Source: Victivallales bacterium (GTDB lineage: Bacteria; Verrucomicrobiota; Lentisphaeria; Oligosphaerales; Oligosphaeraceae). Taken from it: a stretch of DNA of 7,171 nucleotides. Shown here piece after piece: positions 1 to 7,146 of this stretch; the first letter of the stretch is position 1; the number at the start of each line of letters is the position of its first letter. Both the position numbers and the translations under genes were made by a program. The DNA lies in the NCBI GenBank assembly GCA_017615955.1, contig JAFZZD010000784.1, forward strand, positions 1 through 7,171, read 5' to 3'. The notes beneath the pieces were generated by a model. That model did not search any database. It was given only the letters and a program-made list of their open reading frames with translations, and was not told the DNA's origin.

Positions 1-906
1 CCGGTGACTGGCACGCAAAGACCATACGAGCCAGTGCCTTGGCATCCCATGCGTTATTTTGGCGAGACGATGCGCTTCATCAACATACGCGGCTTTTCGA
101 TGCGCGATGTGACGCTGAAAGATCCTGTGACTTATGCCGTGCATTCGGCAAAGTTGACGGATTTCACATTTGAGAACATTGCATTTGACTTCAATGAGGG
201 CAACCCCTCGCCCAACAATATGGATGGTCTGCATTTTGATGGCGGTTGCCGTTTTGGTCGCATAAGCAATGTGCGCGGGGCCTGTTATGATGATTTGCTG
301 GCATTCAATGCGGAGGATGGCATTGCTGAATCCCCGTATATGGGACCCATTTCCGACATTGAAGTGGATGGCATCTATGCGGAGCGCTGCCATTCCTGCG
401 CAAGGTTCCTTTCCAATGGCTCTTCTATAAGCAATATCTCCATCAGAAATGTGTTTGGCAGCTTTTATCGCTATGCATTCGGCTTCACCCATTTTTTCCC
501 GCAGCGTACGAAGCAGGGCATATTTGATGCGCTTTCCTTTGAGAATCTCTTCATTTCCAAGGCATTGCCTTTGGAAAGCGACTGGAATCGTTGCCCAGAC
601 TGGGGGCTGTTCTGGGGCGAGGGCAACGGCAGAATTGGCTCAATGAGGGTTGCAGGCCTCAATCGGGTGGAAAATACTACAGGCACGCCTTCATTTGACT
701 TTGAAAAAGACTTCGCCATTGAACAGTTATGCATTGAACAGTGCATCACGGAGAATCATCTTCCGCAAGAGTTGTGCTTCATCAGGAATGCAGGGCGCAT
801 AGGAAAGCTGGTGCTTGCAAACAACATTATACGCGCCAGCAATGGAGCAGGAACCGTCACTGAACTTGTCAATTCAGGTACAATTGAACATATTGTACAA
901 CTTTAA
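1..906 (+). CDS. GH28-like right-handed parallel beta-helix protein, 5' partial
   Basis: The frame is open from the first base to the TAA at 904-906, giving about 300 residues. A GTG at position 4 could be read as a start, but no upstream sequence is present to show a ribosome binding site. The usual beginning of the fold (DFGAVGDG plus first coils) is absent, so I read this as the C-terminal two thirds of a longer protein. Short repeating units ending in Asn-Ile or Asn-Val (FENIAF, ISNVRG, ISNISIRNV, FENLFI) are the signature of a right-handed beta-helix. Counting from the GTG, NMDG (Asp74) and YDD (Asp96, Asp97) have the spacing of the GH28 catalytic NTD and DD motifs. The GHG motif is not found; CHSCA (129-133) lies at the matching place. 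A pectinolytic or related glycan role is likely, but hydrolase activity is unproven. Any signal peptide would lie outside the window. It is the first visible member of the putative operon. Confidence 0.8.
   Translation, partial: PVTGTQRPYEPVPWHPMRYFGETMRFINIRGFSMRDVTLKDPVTYAVHSAKLTDFTFENIAFDFNEGNPSPNNMDGLHFDGGCRFGRISNVRGACYDDLLAFNAEDGIAESPYMGPISDIEVDGIYAERCHSCARFLSNGSSISNISIRNVFGSFYRYAFGFTHFFPQRTKQGIFDALSFENLFISKALPLESDWNRCPDWGLFWGEGNGRIGSMRVAGLNRVENTTGTPSFDFEKDFAIEQLCIEQCITENHLPQELCFIRNAGRIGKLVLANNIIRASNGAGTVTELVNSGTIEHIVQL
878..898. other. Perfect 7-bp inverted repeat at gene end
   Basis: GTACAAT at 878-884 is exactly complementary to ATTGTAC at 892-898, around a 7-base loop. It covers the last codons of the beta-helix gene, just before the TAA. 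It is AT-rich and followed by AACTTTAATT rather than a T-run, so it is not a convincing intrinsic terminator. A weak intercistronic hairpin that affects mRNA processing is possible, and coincidence is equally possible. Confidence 0.25.
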
Positions 907-916
907 TTACCTCTCT

Positions 917-925
917 GAAAGAAGG
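917..925 (+). promoter_or_regulatory. Ribosome binding site of symporter gene
   Basis: The purine tract GAAAGAAGG ends 11 bases before the ATG at 937. It supports this start for the symporter, whose first membrane helix begins almost immediately after the methionine. Confidence 0.55.
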
Positions 926-936
926 CTATTACCCAA

Positions 937-3213
937 ATGTCCTTTGTAGATTTGCTGATTGTCATTGTCCCTCTGTGCTTTATTCTCTGGCTAGCTGTGT
1001 ATTCGAAGCGTTATGCCCGCAATGCGGTGGACTATCTTGCCGCCGGGCGTGTCGCGGGGCGCTATGTAATAGCCACGGGCAGCCTTATATCGGGCCTTTC
1101 CGTCATTACTTTGGTCGCTGGTTCAGAGCAGAACTATCAGACTGGATTTGGCGTTTCATTTTGGGCGAATGTGACAACTCCAATCATGATAGTGATGGCA
1201 TTGACGGGATACTGCACTTATCGCTGGCGGCAGACCAGATGCCTCTCCAAGGGGCAGTTTATCGAAATGCGCTATGGCAGCAGAGGGTTCCGCTTTGTTA
1301 CGGCTGTGATAAGCACAGTGTCAGAAATGCTTGCCAATGCCATTGGCCCAGCTATCGCCACGAACTTCTTCATCTACTACCTGGGATTGCCGCACCGCAT
1401 CAGCTTCCTGGGTGTAAGTCTGCCCTGCTATGCGATTATAGTCGTGCTTTGCCTGACGTTGGCCACTGTCATCATCTGGCCGGCGGGGCGCATTTCTCTG
1501 CTGGTGACCGATTCTCTACAGGCATTGCTTTCATATCCAGTGTTTGTAATAATCGCGGGTTTCATAATCCTGAAGCTGGGATGGCACAGTGATGTCCAGC
1601 CAGTTCTGCTTGACCGTGTCGCCAGGCAGAGTTTTGTCAATCCATACGATGTCTCTCAACTGCGGGATTTCAACCTCTTTGCCTTGATTGTGACATTGAC
1701 CAATGCTGTTGTCAATCGCGCAAGCTGGATTGGAAATGACACTACTTCTTCGGGACGCACTCCTCACGAGCAGAAAATGGCTGGTATCCTCGGATCATGG
1801 CGGGATGGCTTCTCAATGGTGATGCTGATGCTTCTTGCCTTGATAACAATGGTTTTCATGAACAGCGCCAACTTCGCAAAGCCCAATGCCAAGTTCGGGA
1901 CGACAAGCAATGGGCTGAGGAAGGAACTGTCTCTGCGGACGCTTGACCAAGTCATGGACAATAGGGTGCAGTACGAGCAGATCTGCCAGCGGATTGATTC
2001 GATTCCCGATATAGTCCATGTTCAAGGAAGGGATGCGCCTTTGTCCCAGGAGAGCAATCTGGACACGCTCTATCTCAATGAAATTAAACAGACCATTCCA
2101 GATACGCCAAAGGGGCGTCTTCAGTTCCAGAAGTGCAGAACCCTGTACTATCAGATGATGATGCCTATGGTGTGCAGGAGGATTTTCCCCATTGGAATGG
2201 TGGGGCTCTTCTGTCTGCTTATGATCATGCTGCTTCTTTCCACGGATGATTCCCGCATCTTCAATGCCACGGGCTGCATAGTGCAGGATATGATATTGCC
2301 CTTCTACGGCAGCAGGATAAGCCCAAAGAGGCATTTGCTTCTATTGCGGTTGGTGACGGTGGGTGTCGCGGTATTCTTTGCTGTTGTGGCCATCTTCTTT
2401 TCGCAGTTGGATTTCATCAATATGTTCACCACGATTATGACTGCTCTGTGGCTTGGCGCGGCTGGTCCCATTATGGTCTTTGGCCTATATACTCGCTTCG
2501 GCAATCTGGTCGGCGCATGGTGCGCACTGATTTTTGGCTCGGGAACAGCGGCTTTGGGCATGTTTTGCCAAAGGACATGGGCTGCGTATCTTTATCCGAT
2601 GCTTGAAAGGAACGGATGGCTTGCACCTGTGGAGCATTTCCTGGTGACTGTGTCATCCCCATTCAACCCATGGATTGCCTGGAAGATTGATCCATTCAAA
2701 TTCCCCATCAATTCATACGAGATTCTGTTCATGTCAATTGCAATGGGCATTTTATCGTATATAATAGGCTCGCTTCTGACGTACAGGCCATACAACCTTG
2801 ACAAGTTGCTGCACAGAGGTGAATATGCCGATGACATTTCATTGCAACATGAGAGAGCTTCCTTCTCAATTGTCGGCATAATAAGGAGGCTGGTTGGCAT
2901 AACTGAGGAATATTCGCTTGGAGACAAGGTGATAGCCTGGTCGGTGTTCCTGTATTCCTTTGTCTATCAGCTGGGGCTTGCATTTGTGGCTGTAATCGTC
3001 TGCAATGTGTTCTGCCCATGGTCGGACATTGCTTGGAGCAAGTATTTTTTGATTAAGTCCGTCATTGTCCCCTCGGTGATTGGCGTTGTCACCACCGTGT
3101 GGTTCTGCATCGGCGGCATTCGGGACTTGCTTAGGCTTTTCCGCGATTTGGGCAGGCGTGCCAATGATGCGGAGGACAATGGCCAGATTCTATCTAGGGA
3201 TGTGGATAAATGA
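937..3213 (+). CDS. Sodium:solute symporter (SSS family), long form
   Basis: This is a predicted inner-membrane cotransporter that uses the sodium gradient to take up a solute, here probably a sugar or oligosaccharide released from a glycan. It has 758 residues, against roughly 450-600 for typical members. By eye there are about 14-15 hydrophobic segments, near residues 3-22, 45-65, 73-97, 118-148, 155-183, 185-213, 245-265, 290-310, 417-436, 466-492, 494-518, 520-540, 590-615, 665-692 and 700-728. Family signatures include LSKGQFIEMRYGS (103-115) and WIGNDTTSS with following residues (from 264). STDDS (435-439) lies in the helix where the family carries serines and threonines for sodium binding. 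Two hydrophilic stretches stand out: an insert of about 105 residues (308-415), and a loop around 545-590. The start has a good ribosome binding site. The stop overlaps the next start (ATGA), implying translational coupling. The substrate cannot be read from sequence; the glycoside hydrolase neighbours suggest a glycan fragment. Confidence 0.9.
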   Translation: MSFVDLLIVIVPLCFILWLAVYSKRYARNAVDYLAAGRVAGRYVIATGSLISGLSVITLVAGSEQNYQTGFGVSFWANVTTPIMIVMALTGYCTYRWRQTRCLSKGQFIEMRYGSRGFRFVTAVISTVSEMLANAIGPAIATNFFIYYLGLPHRISFLGVSLPCYAIIVVLCLTLATVIIWPAGRISLLVTDSLQALLSYPVFVIIAGFIILKLGWHSDVQPVLLDRVARQSFVNPYDVSQLRDFNLFALIVTLTNAVVNRASWIGNDTTSSGRTPHEQKMAGILGSWRDGFSMVMLMLLALITMVFMNSANFAKPNAKFGTTSNGLRKELSLRTLDQVMDNRVQYEQICQRIDSIPDIVHVQGRDAPLSQESNLDTLYLNEIKQTIPDTPKGRLQFQKCRTLYYQMMMPMVCRRIFPIGMVGLFCLLMIMLLLSTDDSRIFNATGCIVQDMILPFYGSRISPKRHLLLLRLVTVGVAVFFAVVAIFFSQLDFINMFTTIMTALWLGAAGPIMVFGLYTRFGNLVGAWCALIFGSGTAALGMFCQRTWAAYLYPMLERNGWLAPVEHFLVTVSSPFNPWIAWKIDPFKFPINSYEILFMSIAMGILSYIIGSLLTYRPYNLDKLLHRGEYADDISLQHERASFSIVGIIRRLVGITEEYSLGDKVIAWSVFLYSFVYQLGLAFVAVIVCNVFCPWSDIAWSKYFLIKSVIVPSVIGVVTTVWFCIGGIRDLLRLFRDLGRRANDAEDNGQILSRDVDK
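3196..3200 (+). promoter_or_regulatory. Ribosome binding site and ATGA coupling of GH28-like gene
   Basis: AGGGA lies 9 bases before the ATG at 3210, inside the end of the symporter gene. The start codon shares bases with the symporter stop (ATGA, 3210-3213), an arrangement typical of translational coupling. The protein then begins directly with the conserved family N-terminus, which fixes this start. Confidence 0.55.
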
Positions 3214-4523
3214 GATTGGTTGTCACTGATTTTGGCGCCGTCGGCGATGGCGTCACATTGAACAATGAGGCCATTGAGCGGGCTGTGTGTGCATTGGAGA
3301 ATGCTGGCGGCGGAGAACTGGTGTTTCCAGCTGGCGTGTATCTTGCCGGCAAAGTCAGGCTGGTGGACAATATGACGCTGGTTCTGGAGAAGGACGCGGC
3401 CCTCAAGGCGTCGGATGATATTCGGGATTATTTCCTTGACGAGGACATTGACATCGAGAGGAACTTCTTTCAGCATTATTTCCTGTATGGCAAAGGCATT
3501 TGCAATCTGACCATTGCAGGCGAGGGATGCATTGAGGGCGCGGGACAAGCCTTTTGGGAAAATGTGTATTTCAGCGGCGCGGCATTCGGCAAGCATCCAC
3601 CAGCCACCAGTGTTTTGGGGTACGATGTGCTAAAGCCCAAGCCAGTGCGCCCCGTTATGCTGTATCTGGCGGGATGCCGTCAGGTGCGCTTGGAGGGATT
3701 TGCAATACGCAATGCGCCTGCCTACACGGTCTGGACTGTCTCGTGTGAAAATGTGCTAATCAGCCGCCTCACCATTAGGAATCCCGAATATGGCCCCAAT
3801 ACAGACGCGCTGGACATAGACTGCTGCAGAAACGTGGTTATAGAGCATTGCGACATAGAGGCAGGTGATGACTGCGTGGCACTGAAAAGCGATTTCCATC
3901 GGTTGGAGGGAAACAAATGTTGCGAGAACATTGCCATCAGTGACTGCCGTTTCCAGTGCTCGACCTGCGCTATTCGCATTGGATATGAGGGGGACGGCCC
4001 CATTTTAAATGTCTCATGCAGAAACATTCTGGTGGAGAACACGCGCCACGGCATAGACATTCTCTCAATCGTGCCTGTCTGCAAGCTGCGCATCGAGCAT
4101 GGCACTCCAATGGACAATTTCTGCTTCGAGAATTTCAGGATGCGCAATGTGGGGCAGGCCTTCTTCATCTGGGCTGGCAACCAGCCGCCGCACAGCGAAT
4201 ATGGTGCCTATATGCGCAATTTGCTGTTTGCGGACATGGAGATTGAGGCCGTAGGCAGCAGTTTCATTGGCAGCGAAAATTCAGGTCGCATTGAGGAACT
4301 CACATTCAGGAACATCAAGATGAACGTGGCGGACACGAAGGACTTCCCGCCCACCACAGACTTCTCATCCATGCCCAGCCACTGGGGAGGCTGGGAGAAG
4401 TCAGGCGGCATGCATTTCCACAATGTGCCGAAAGCAAATATGCTGGACTGCGAGATACGCTGCGCCCAGCTTGGCTTCAATGCAATAGAGAAAAGCGGCT
4501 GCACCTCTGCGCTGGTGGAGTGA
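3210..4523 (+). CDS. GH28 family (polygalacturonase-like) protein, cytoplasmic
   Basis: At 437 residues this is the usual size for a complete single-domain GH28 protein. It opens with the family N-terminus (DFGAVGDG at 7-14, GGGELVFPAGVYL from 33), so there is no room for a signal peptide and the product should be cytoplasmic. A beta-helix follows. NTDALDID (197-204) supplies Asp199 and GDDCVALKS (219-227) supplies Asp220 and Asp221, the three aspartates that act in this inverting family. The other two conserved motifs are missing. The GHG histidine position reads as Cys253 in CSTCAIRIG (250-258). The Arg-Ile-Lys motif reads as Asp283-Ile-Leu285. Those residues contact galacturonate in true polygalacturonases, so a different substrate is likely, perhaps another uronide, rhamnogalacturonan-type or neutral glycan. 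Cysteine is abundant, which fits a reducing compartment. The gene is coupled to the symporter upstream and lies 28 bp before the GH95-like gene. Confidence 0.9.
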   Translation: MRLVVTDFGAVGDGVTLNNEAIERAVCALENAGGGELVFPAGVYLAGKVRLVDNMTLVLEKDAALKASDDIRDYFLDEDIDIERNFFQHYFLYGKGICNLTIAGEGCIEGAGQAFWENVYFSGAAFGKHPPATSVLGYDVLKPKPVRPVMLYLAGCRQVRLEGFAIRNAPAYTVWTVSCENVLISRLTIRNPEYGPNTDALDIDCCRNVVIEHCDIEAGDDCVALKSDFHRLEGNKCCENIAISDCRFQCSTCAIRIGYEGDGPILNVSCRNILVENTRHGIDILSIVPVCKLRIEHGTPMDNFCFENFRMRNVGQAFFIWAGNQPPHSEYGAYMRNLLFADMEIEAVGSSFIGSENSGRIEELTFRNIKMNVADTKDFPPTTDFSSMPSHWGGWEKSGGMHFHNVPKANMLDCEIRCAQLGFNAIEKSGCTSALVE

Positions 4524-4540
4524 AGGTATATTTGGTCTTG

Positions 4541-4549
4541 AGGAAAGGA
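4541..4549 (+). promoter_or_regulatory. Ribosome binding site of GH95-like gene
   Basis: AGGAAAGGA holds two overlapping candidate cores, spaced 7 and 2 bases from the ATG at 4552. The next in-frame ATG, at 4588 (residue 13), has only a weak purine context, so 4552 is preferred. Confidence 0.55.
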
Positions 4550-4551
4550 AT

Positions 4552-7053
4552 ATGTTTGCAGATGGAGCAAAACGCGCTGCTGGGAATATGCTGATTTTCG
4601 AGAACAGCCCTGAAAATTGGCAGAATGGTTTTCCTGTGGGCAATGGCATGTTTGGCGGGCTGGTCTATCAGCCAGAGGAAGCTGTGGTGGAGCTTGCCTT
4701 CACGCGTCTGAATTTGTGGCGCAAGCACCTTGTGCCATGGAAACGAATGGATTTGGCTGCCATTCGCAAAATATGCAGAGAGGCGCCTGAAAGCCTGGAG
4801 AAACTTTTGAACCAGGAGCACGGCACGCAGCCAGGTCCCAGTTTCAAGCCAGGAGGGCGTCTGCGCATCTGGCTAGACCAGTTTGGCGGAACTCCCATCA
4901 GCAGCGTATTTGACCGCAGACAGGAACTTGACCTGGAGCACGGCGAGGTCATTGGCAGCTATGAGCTTTCAGGCAAGGCAATGGAGCGCGTCACCATCGC
5001 CGCGCCGGACTGCGATGTGATCGCCACATACGTCAGGGACACGTATCTGCACCCCGCGCAGGTGAACACATATCTTAGCTATACCCAGCGCATCGAGCTT
5101 TACAGGCTTTATGACCCTGACGCCGAAATAAACGAGCTGGGCGTCACTGATGAGGGCATTGCATACATCATATTCGGCTTCCATGAAGAACTGCGCTCAA
5201 TCATAGCATTCAAGGTTTCAGGCGTGCCGTGGCATACGCCAGTCTCGCTTGGCGCGTCTGTCAGCGTTGAAGTGGATTTGGATTACATCCACGCAAAGGG
5301 GCCGCTGAACTATACGGTTTACCAGACTATGCTGGTCAGCGAGGATGGCACGGAGCATCTGCTTGACAGGGCAAAGGAATTGCTGAAGCAGGCAGAGGCC
5401 CGTGGCTTTGACAAGTTGCGTGCAGACAATGCTACATTCTGGCGGAACTTCTGGCAGGTCAGCGGAATTGCCATTGCAAATCCTGCATTGGAGGCTCTGT
5501 TCTACCACACGCTGTATCAATATGGTGTGCAGTCCAGAGGCGATGTGGCGCCTGCGCTGTTCGGACTTTGGAACGCCGAGAAGTCCGCGCCCTGGAGCGG
5601 CGAATACGCAGGTGACGTCAATATGTCAATGTACTGCTGGCCTTTGGGACCGCTGAATCATCCCGAAATGCTGGAGGGCGTTTTCCGCACGATTGAGCGC
5701 TGGCTGCCAGCCATTCGCCGTGAGACCATAAGGGACTATGGCGTTGATGCCCTGCGCTTCCCAATAGGCTGCGGTCCCCTGGGCGAGGAGATTACGCCAA
5801 TGGTCTATCATCTTATGATTTGCGCCTCTGGCTTCTATATGGATTTCTACCGCAAGGCGGCTGCGTTTTATCCAGATGAGAGGACGCTGCGCGAAAGAAT
5901 ATTCCCTATGATGCTGGGCGCGGCACGTTTCTATGTCGCCATGGTGGATGAGGAGAGGGACAAGGATGGAAAGCTGCGCTTCGGACCATCTTGGGCGCCT
6001 GAACAGGGCATTGTGCCTGCGTACAATGTCAGCAATGACCTGGGGCTCATAAAGCCGCTGTGGCAGGCGGTCGTGTCCATGGCGAAACAGCTGGGCATGC
6101 AGGATGAGAATGTCTCTCAAATCGAGAGGCTGCTGCGTGACTTTCCCGAATATCCGCAGACGGATGGGGAATTCATTGATTCCGCCAGTGAGAAAGGGCG
6201 CACGGAACTTTGCCATCCAGGATATTTGGCGTGCGTGGTTCCTGGCGACGATGTGGACGCAGATGCACCATTGGCGCAGGTCGCCGATAAAACCCTGCGC
6301 CAGCATCTGAATCACACTTGCCGCAAGCCTCTGGCAGGGAAAATCGGCTCTGGCTGCGACTTGACCTGGGGATGGATGCTTGCGGCTGCGGTGCGCCTGC
6401 GTGATGCGGACTTTGCCAATGAGATATTGAGGAATATAGGATTGGCGGACTTCGTAAAATCCAATGGAATGTTCGCGTATATTGGAGGCCGCGTGCTGGG
6501 TGGCATCGAGGAAAAGCGCCGTGCCTTTGACGTAAAGGGTGCACAGCCCCATAGCCTGCTCAGCCAGTCAGCCTGCTTGCGTGGGCGCGACAGTTCCATG
6601 ACCATGGTGCAGTCAGGCGGCGGCTTCCTGTATGGCATGCTGGAGAGCATGCTGCAAAGCCAAAAGACGCAGATTAAGCTGTTTCCCTGTGTGATGGATA
6701 TTTGCGGCGAAGCGCTGTCCTTCCATGATTTAAGGGCGGAAGGCGGTCTGACCGTGTCCGCTGCCTGGCGCAAGGGCCGGGTGTTGTGGTTTGAGGTCAC
6801 TTGCGGTCCAGTGCCATACAATGGAACGCTACGCTGGTTTGAGCAGCCTGATGTGGAGGCGCTTGAACTGCATTCGGGCAAGCTGCTTCCAAGAGTGTCC
6901 AAGGGTTGTTTTTCATTGGCGCTGGCTCCAGGCGAGAAGATACAATGGGGCGACAATGTGTCGCAATGCGCGGTTCCTGCGCATACGCCTGGCATCAAAG
7001 GCTATTCGGATGACATAGTCGTGCAGTACGGGCGTCGCGGCACATGGTATTAA
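4552..7053 (+). CDS. GH95-like glycoside hydrolase (alpha-L-fucosidase/galactosidase family)
   Basis: The 833-residue product follows the GH95 plan. There is an N-terminal beta-sandwich (about 13-270, with FPVGNGMFGGLVY at 27-39), a linker helix (about 275-310), an alpha/alpha barrel (about 310-690) and a C-terminal beta domain (about 690-833, with LRAEGG at 727-732 and the AAWRKGRV stretch after it). Barrel landmarks that match the family are GLWN (338-341), APWSGEY (346-352), DVNMSM (355-360), PSWAPEQG with the candidate acid Glu484, CHPGYL ending in PGDD (from 554), and GSGCDLTW (from 599). GH95 enzymes are inverting and release alpha-L-fucose or alpha-L-galactose. Here the first Asn of the catalytic Asn-x-Asn is Asp355, Asn357 is kept, and the Asp of the family's DGNFG motif appears as Ser688, so the specificity may differ. 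There is no signal peptide, suggesting cytoplasmic action on imported oligosaccharide. Weaker alternative: a new family related to GH95 and GH65. It is the last visible gene of the operon. Confidence 0.85.
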   Translation: MFADGAKRAAGNMLIFENSPENWQNGFPVGNGMFGGLVYQPEEAVVELAFTRLNLWRKHLVPWKRMDLAAIRKICREAPESLEKLLNQEHGTQPGPSFKPGGRLRIWLDQFGGTPISSVFDRRQELDLEHGEVIGSYELSGKAMERVTIAAPDCDVIATYVRDTYLHPAQVNTYLSYTQRIELYRLYDPDAEINELGVTDEGIAYIIFGFHEELRSIIAFKVSGVPWHTPVSLGASVSVEVDLDYIHAKGPLNYTVYQTMLVSEDGTEHLLDRAKELLKQAEARGFDKLRADNATFWRNFWQVSGIAIANPALEALFYHTLYQYGVQSRGDVAPALFGLWNAEKSAPWSGEYAGDVNMSMYCWPLGPLNHPEMLEGVFRTIERWLPAIRRETIRDYGVDALRFPIGCGPLGEEITPMVYHLMICASGFYMDFYRKAAAFYPDERTLRERIFPMMLGAARFYVAMVDEERDKDGKLRFGPSWAPEQGIVPAYNVSNDLGLIKPLWQAVVSMAKQLGMQDENVSQIERLLRDFPEYPQTDGEFIDSASEKGRTELCHPGYLACVVPGDDVDADAPLAQVADKTLRQHLNHTCRKPLAGKIGSGCDLTWGWMLAAAVRLRDADFANEILRNIGLADFVKSNGMFAYIGGRVLGGIEEKRRAFDVKGAQPHSLLSQSACLRGRDSSMTMVQSGGGFLYGMLESMLQSQKTQIKLFPCVMDICGEALSFHDLRAEGGLTVSAAWRKGRVLWFEVTCGPVPYNGTLRWFEQPDVEALELHSGKLLPRVSKGCFSLALAPGEKIQWGDNVSQCAVPAHTPGIKGYSDDIVVQYGRRGTWY

Positions 7054-7082
7054 GCTGGCGTTCTTGGAATTAAGTTCTGGTT

Positions 7083-7102
7083 AGTAGCGACGGTGTTCCA
7101 CC
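7083..7102 (+). repeat. REP-like repeat copy 1, degenerate
   Basis: The first 11 bases, AGTAGCGACGG, match copy 2 exactly, and the rest diverges (AGTAGCGACGGTGTTCCACC). After the GTAG head (7084-7087), the inner stem GGTG/CACC around TTC is intact. The outer 3' arm, expected to be GTCG, reads AATA instead, so this copy looks decayed or truncated. It lies 29 bases after the stop of the GH95-like gene. Confidence 0.5.
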
Positions 7103-7146
7103 AATAGCATGCCTTTCGTTACTGCCCTCCCTTGCAAGTTGCCGTA

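Noticed and set aside
717..742. Direct repeat CATTGAACAGT (717-727 and 732-742)
   Set aside because: It is 15 bases apart in frame and encodes IEQ-type repeats in a beta-helix protein, so it is explained by protein repeat structure.
975..1592. Second + strand frame (205 codons) within the symporter
   Set aside because: It overlaps the well-supported transporter frame, and its Cys/His/Trp-rich translation looks like an out-of-frame reading.
2967..3596. Open frame on the - strand spanning the symporter/GH28-like junction
   Set aside because: It runs antisense across a conserved transporter C-terminus and the conserved GH28 N-terminus; its translation has no domain logic and is a by-product of codon use.
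5626..6552. Long open frame on the - strand (308 codons) inside the GH95-like gene
   Set aside because: It is antisense to a gene with clear family motifs throughout, its translation shows no recognisable domain, and no ribosome binding site supports it.
7054..7082. Intrinsic terminator after the last gene
   Set aside because: No stable GC-rich stem followed by a T-run is present; only the near repeat GTTCTTGG/GTTCTGG is seen.
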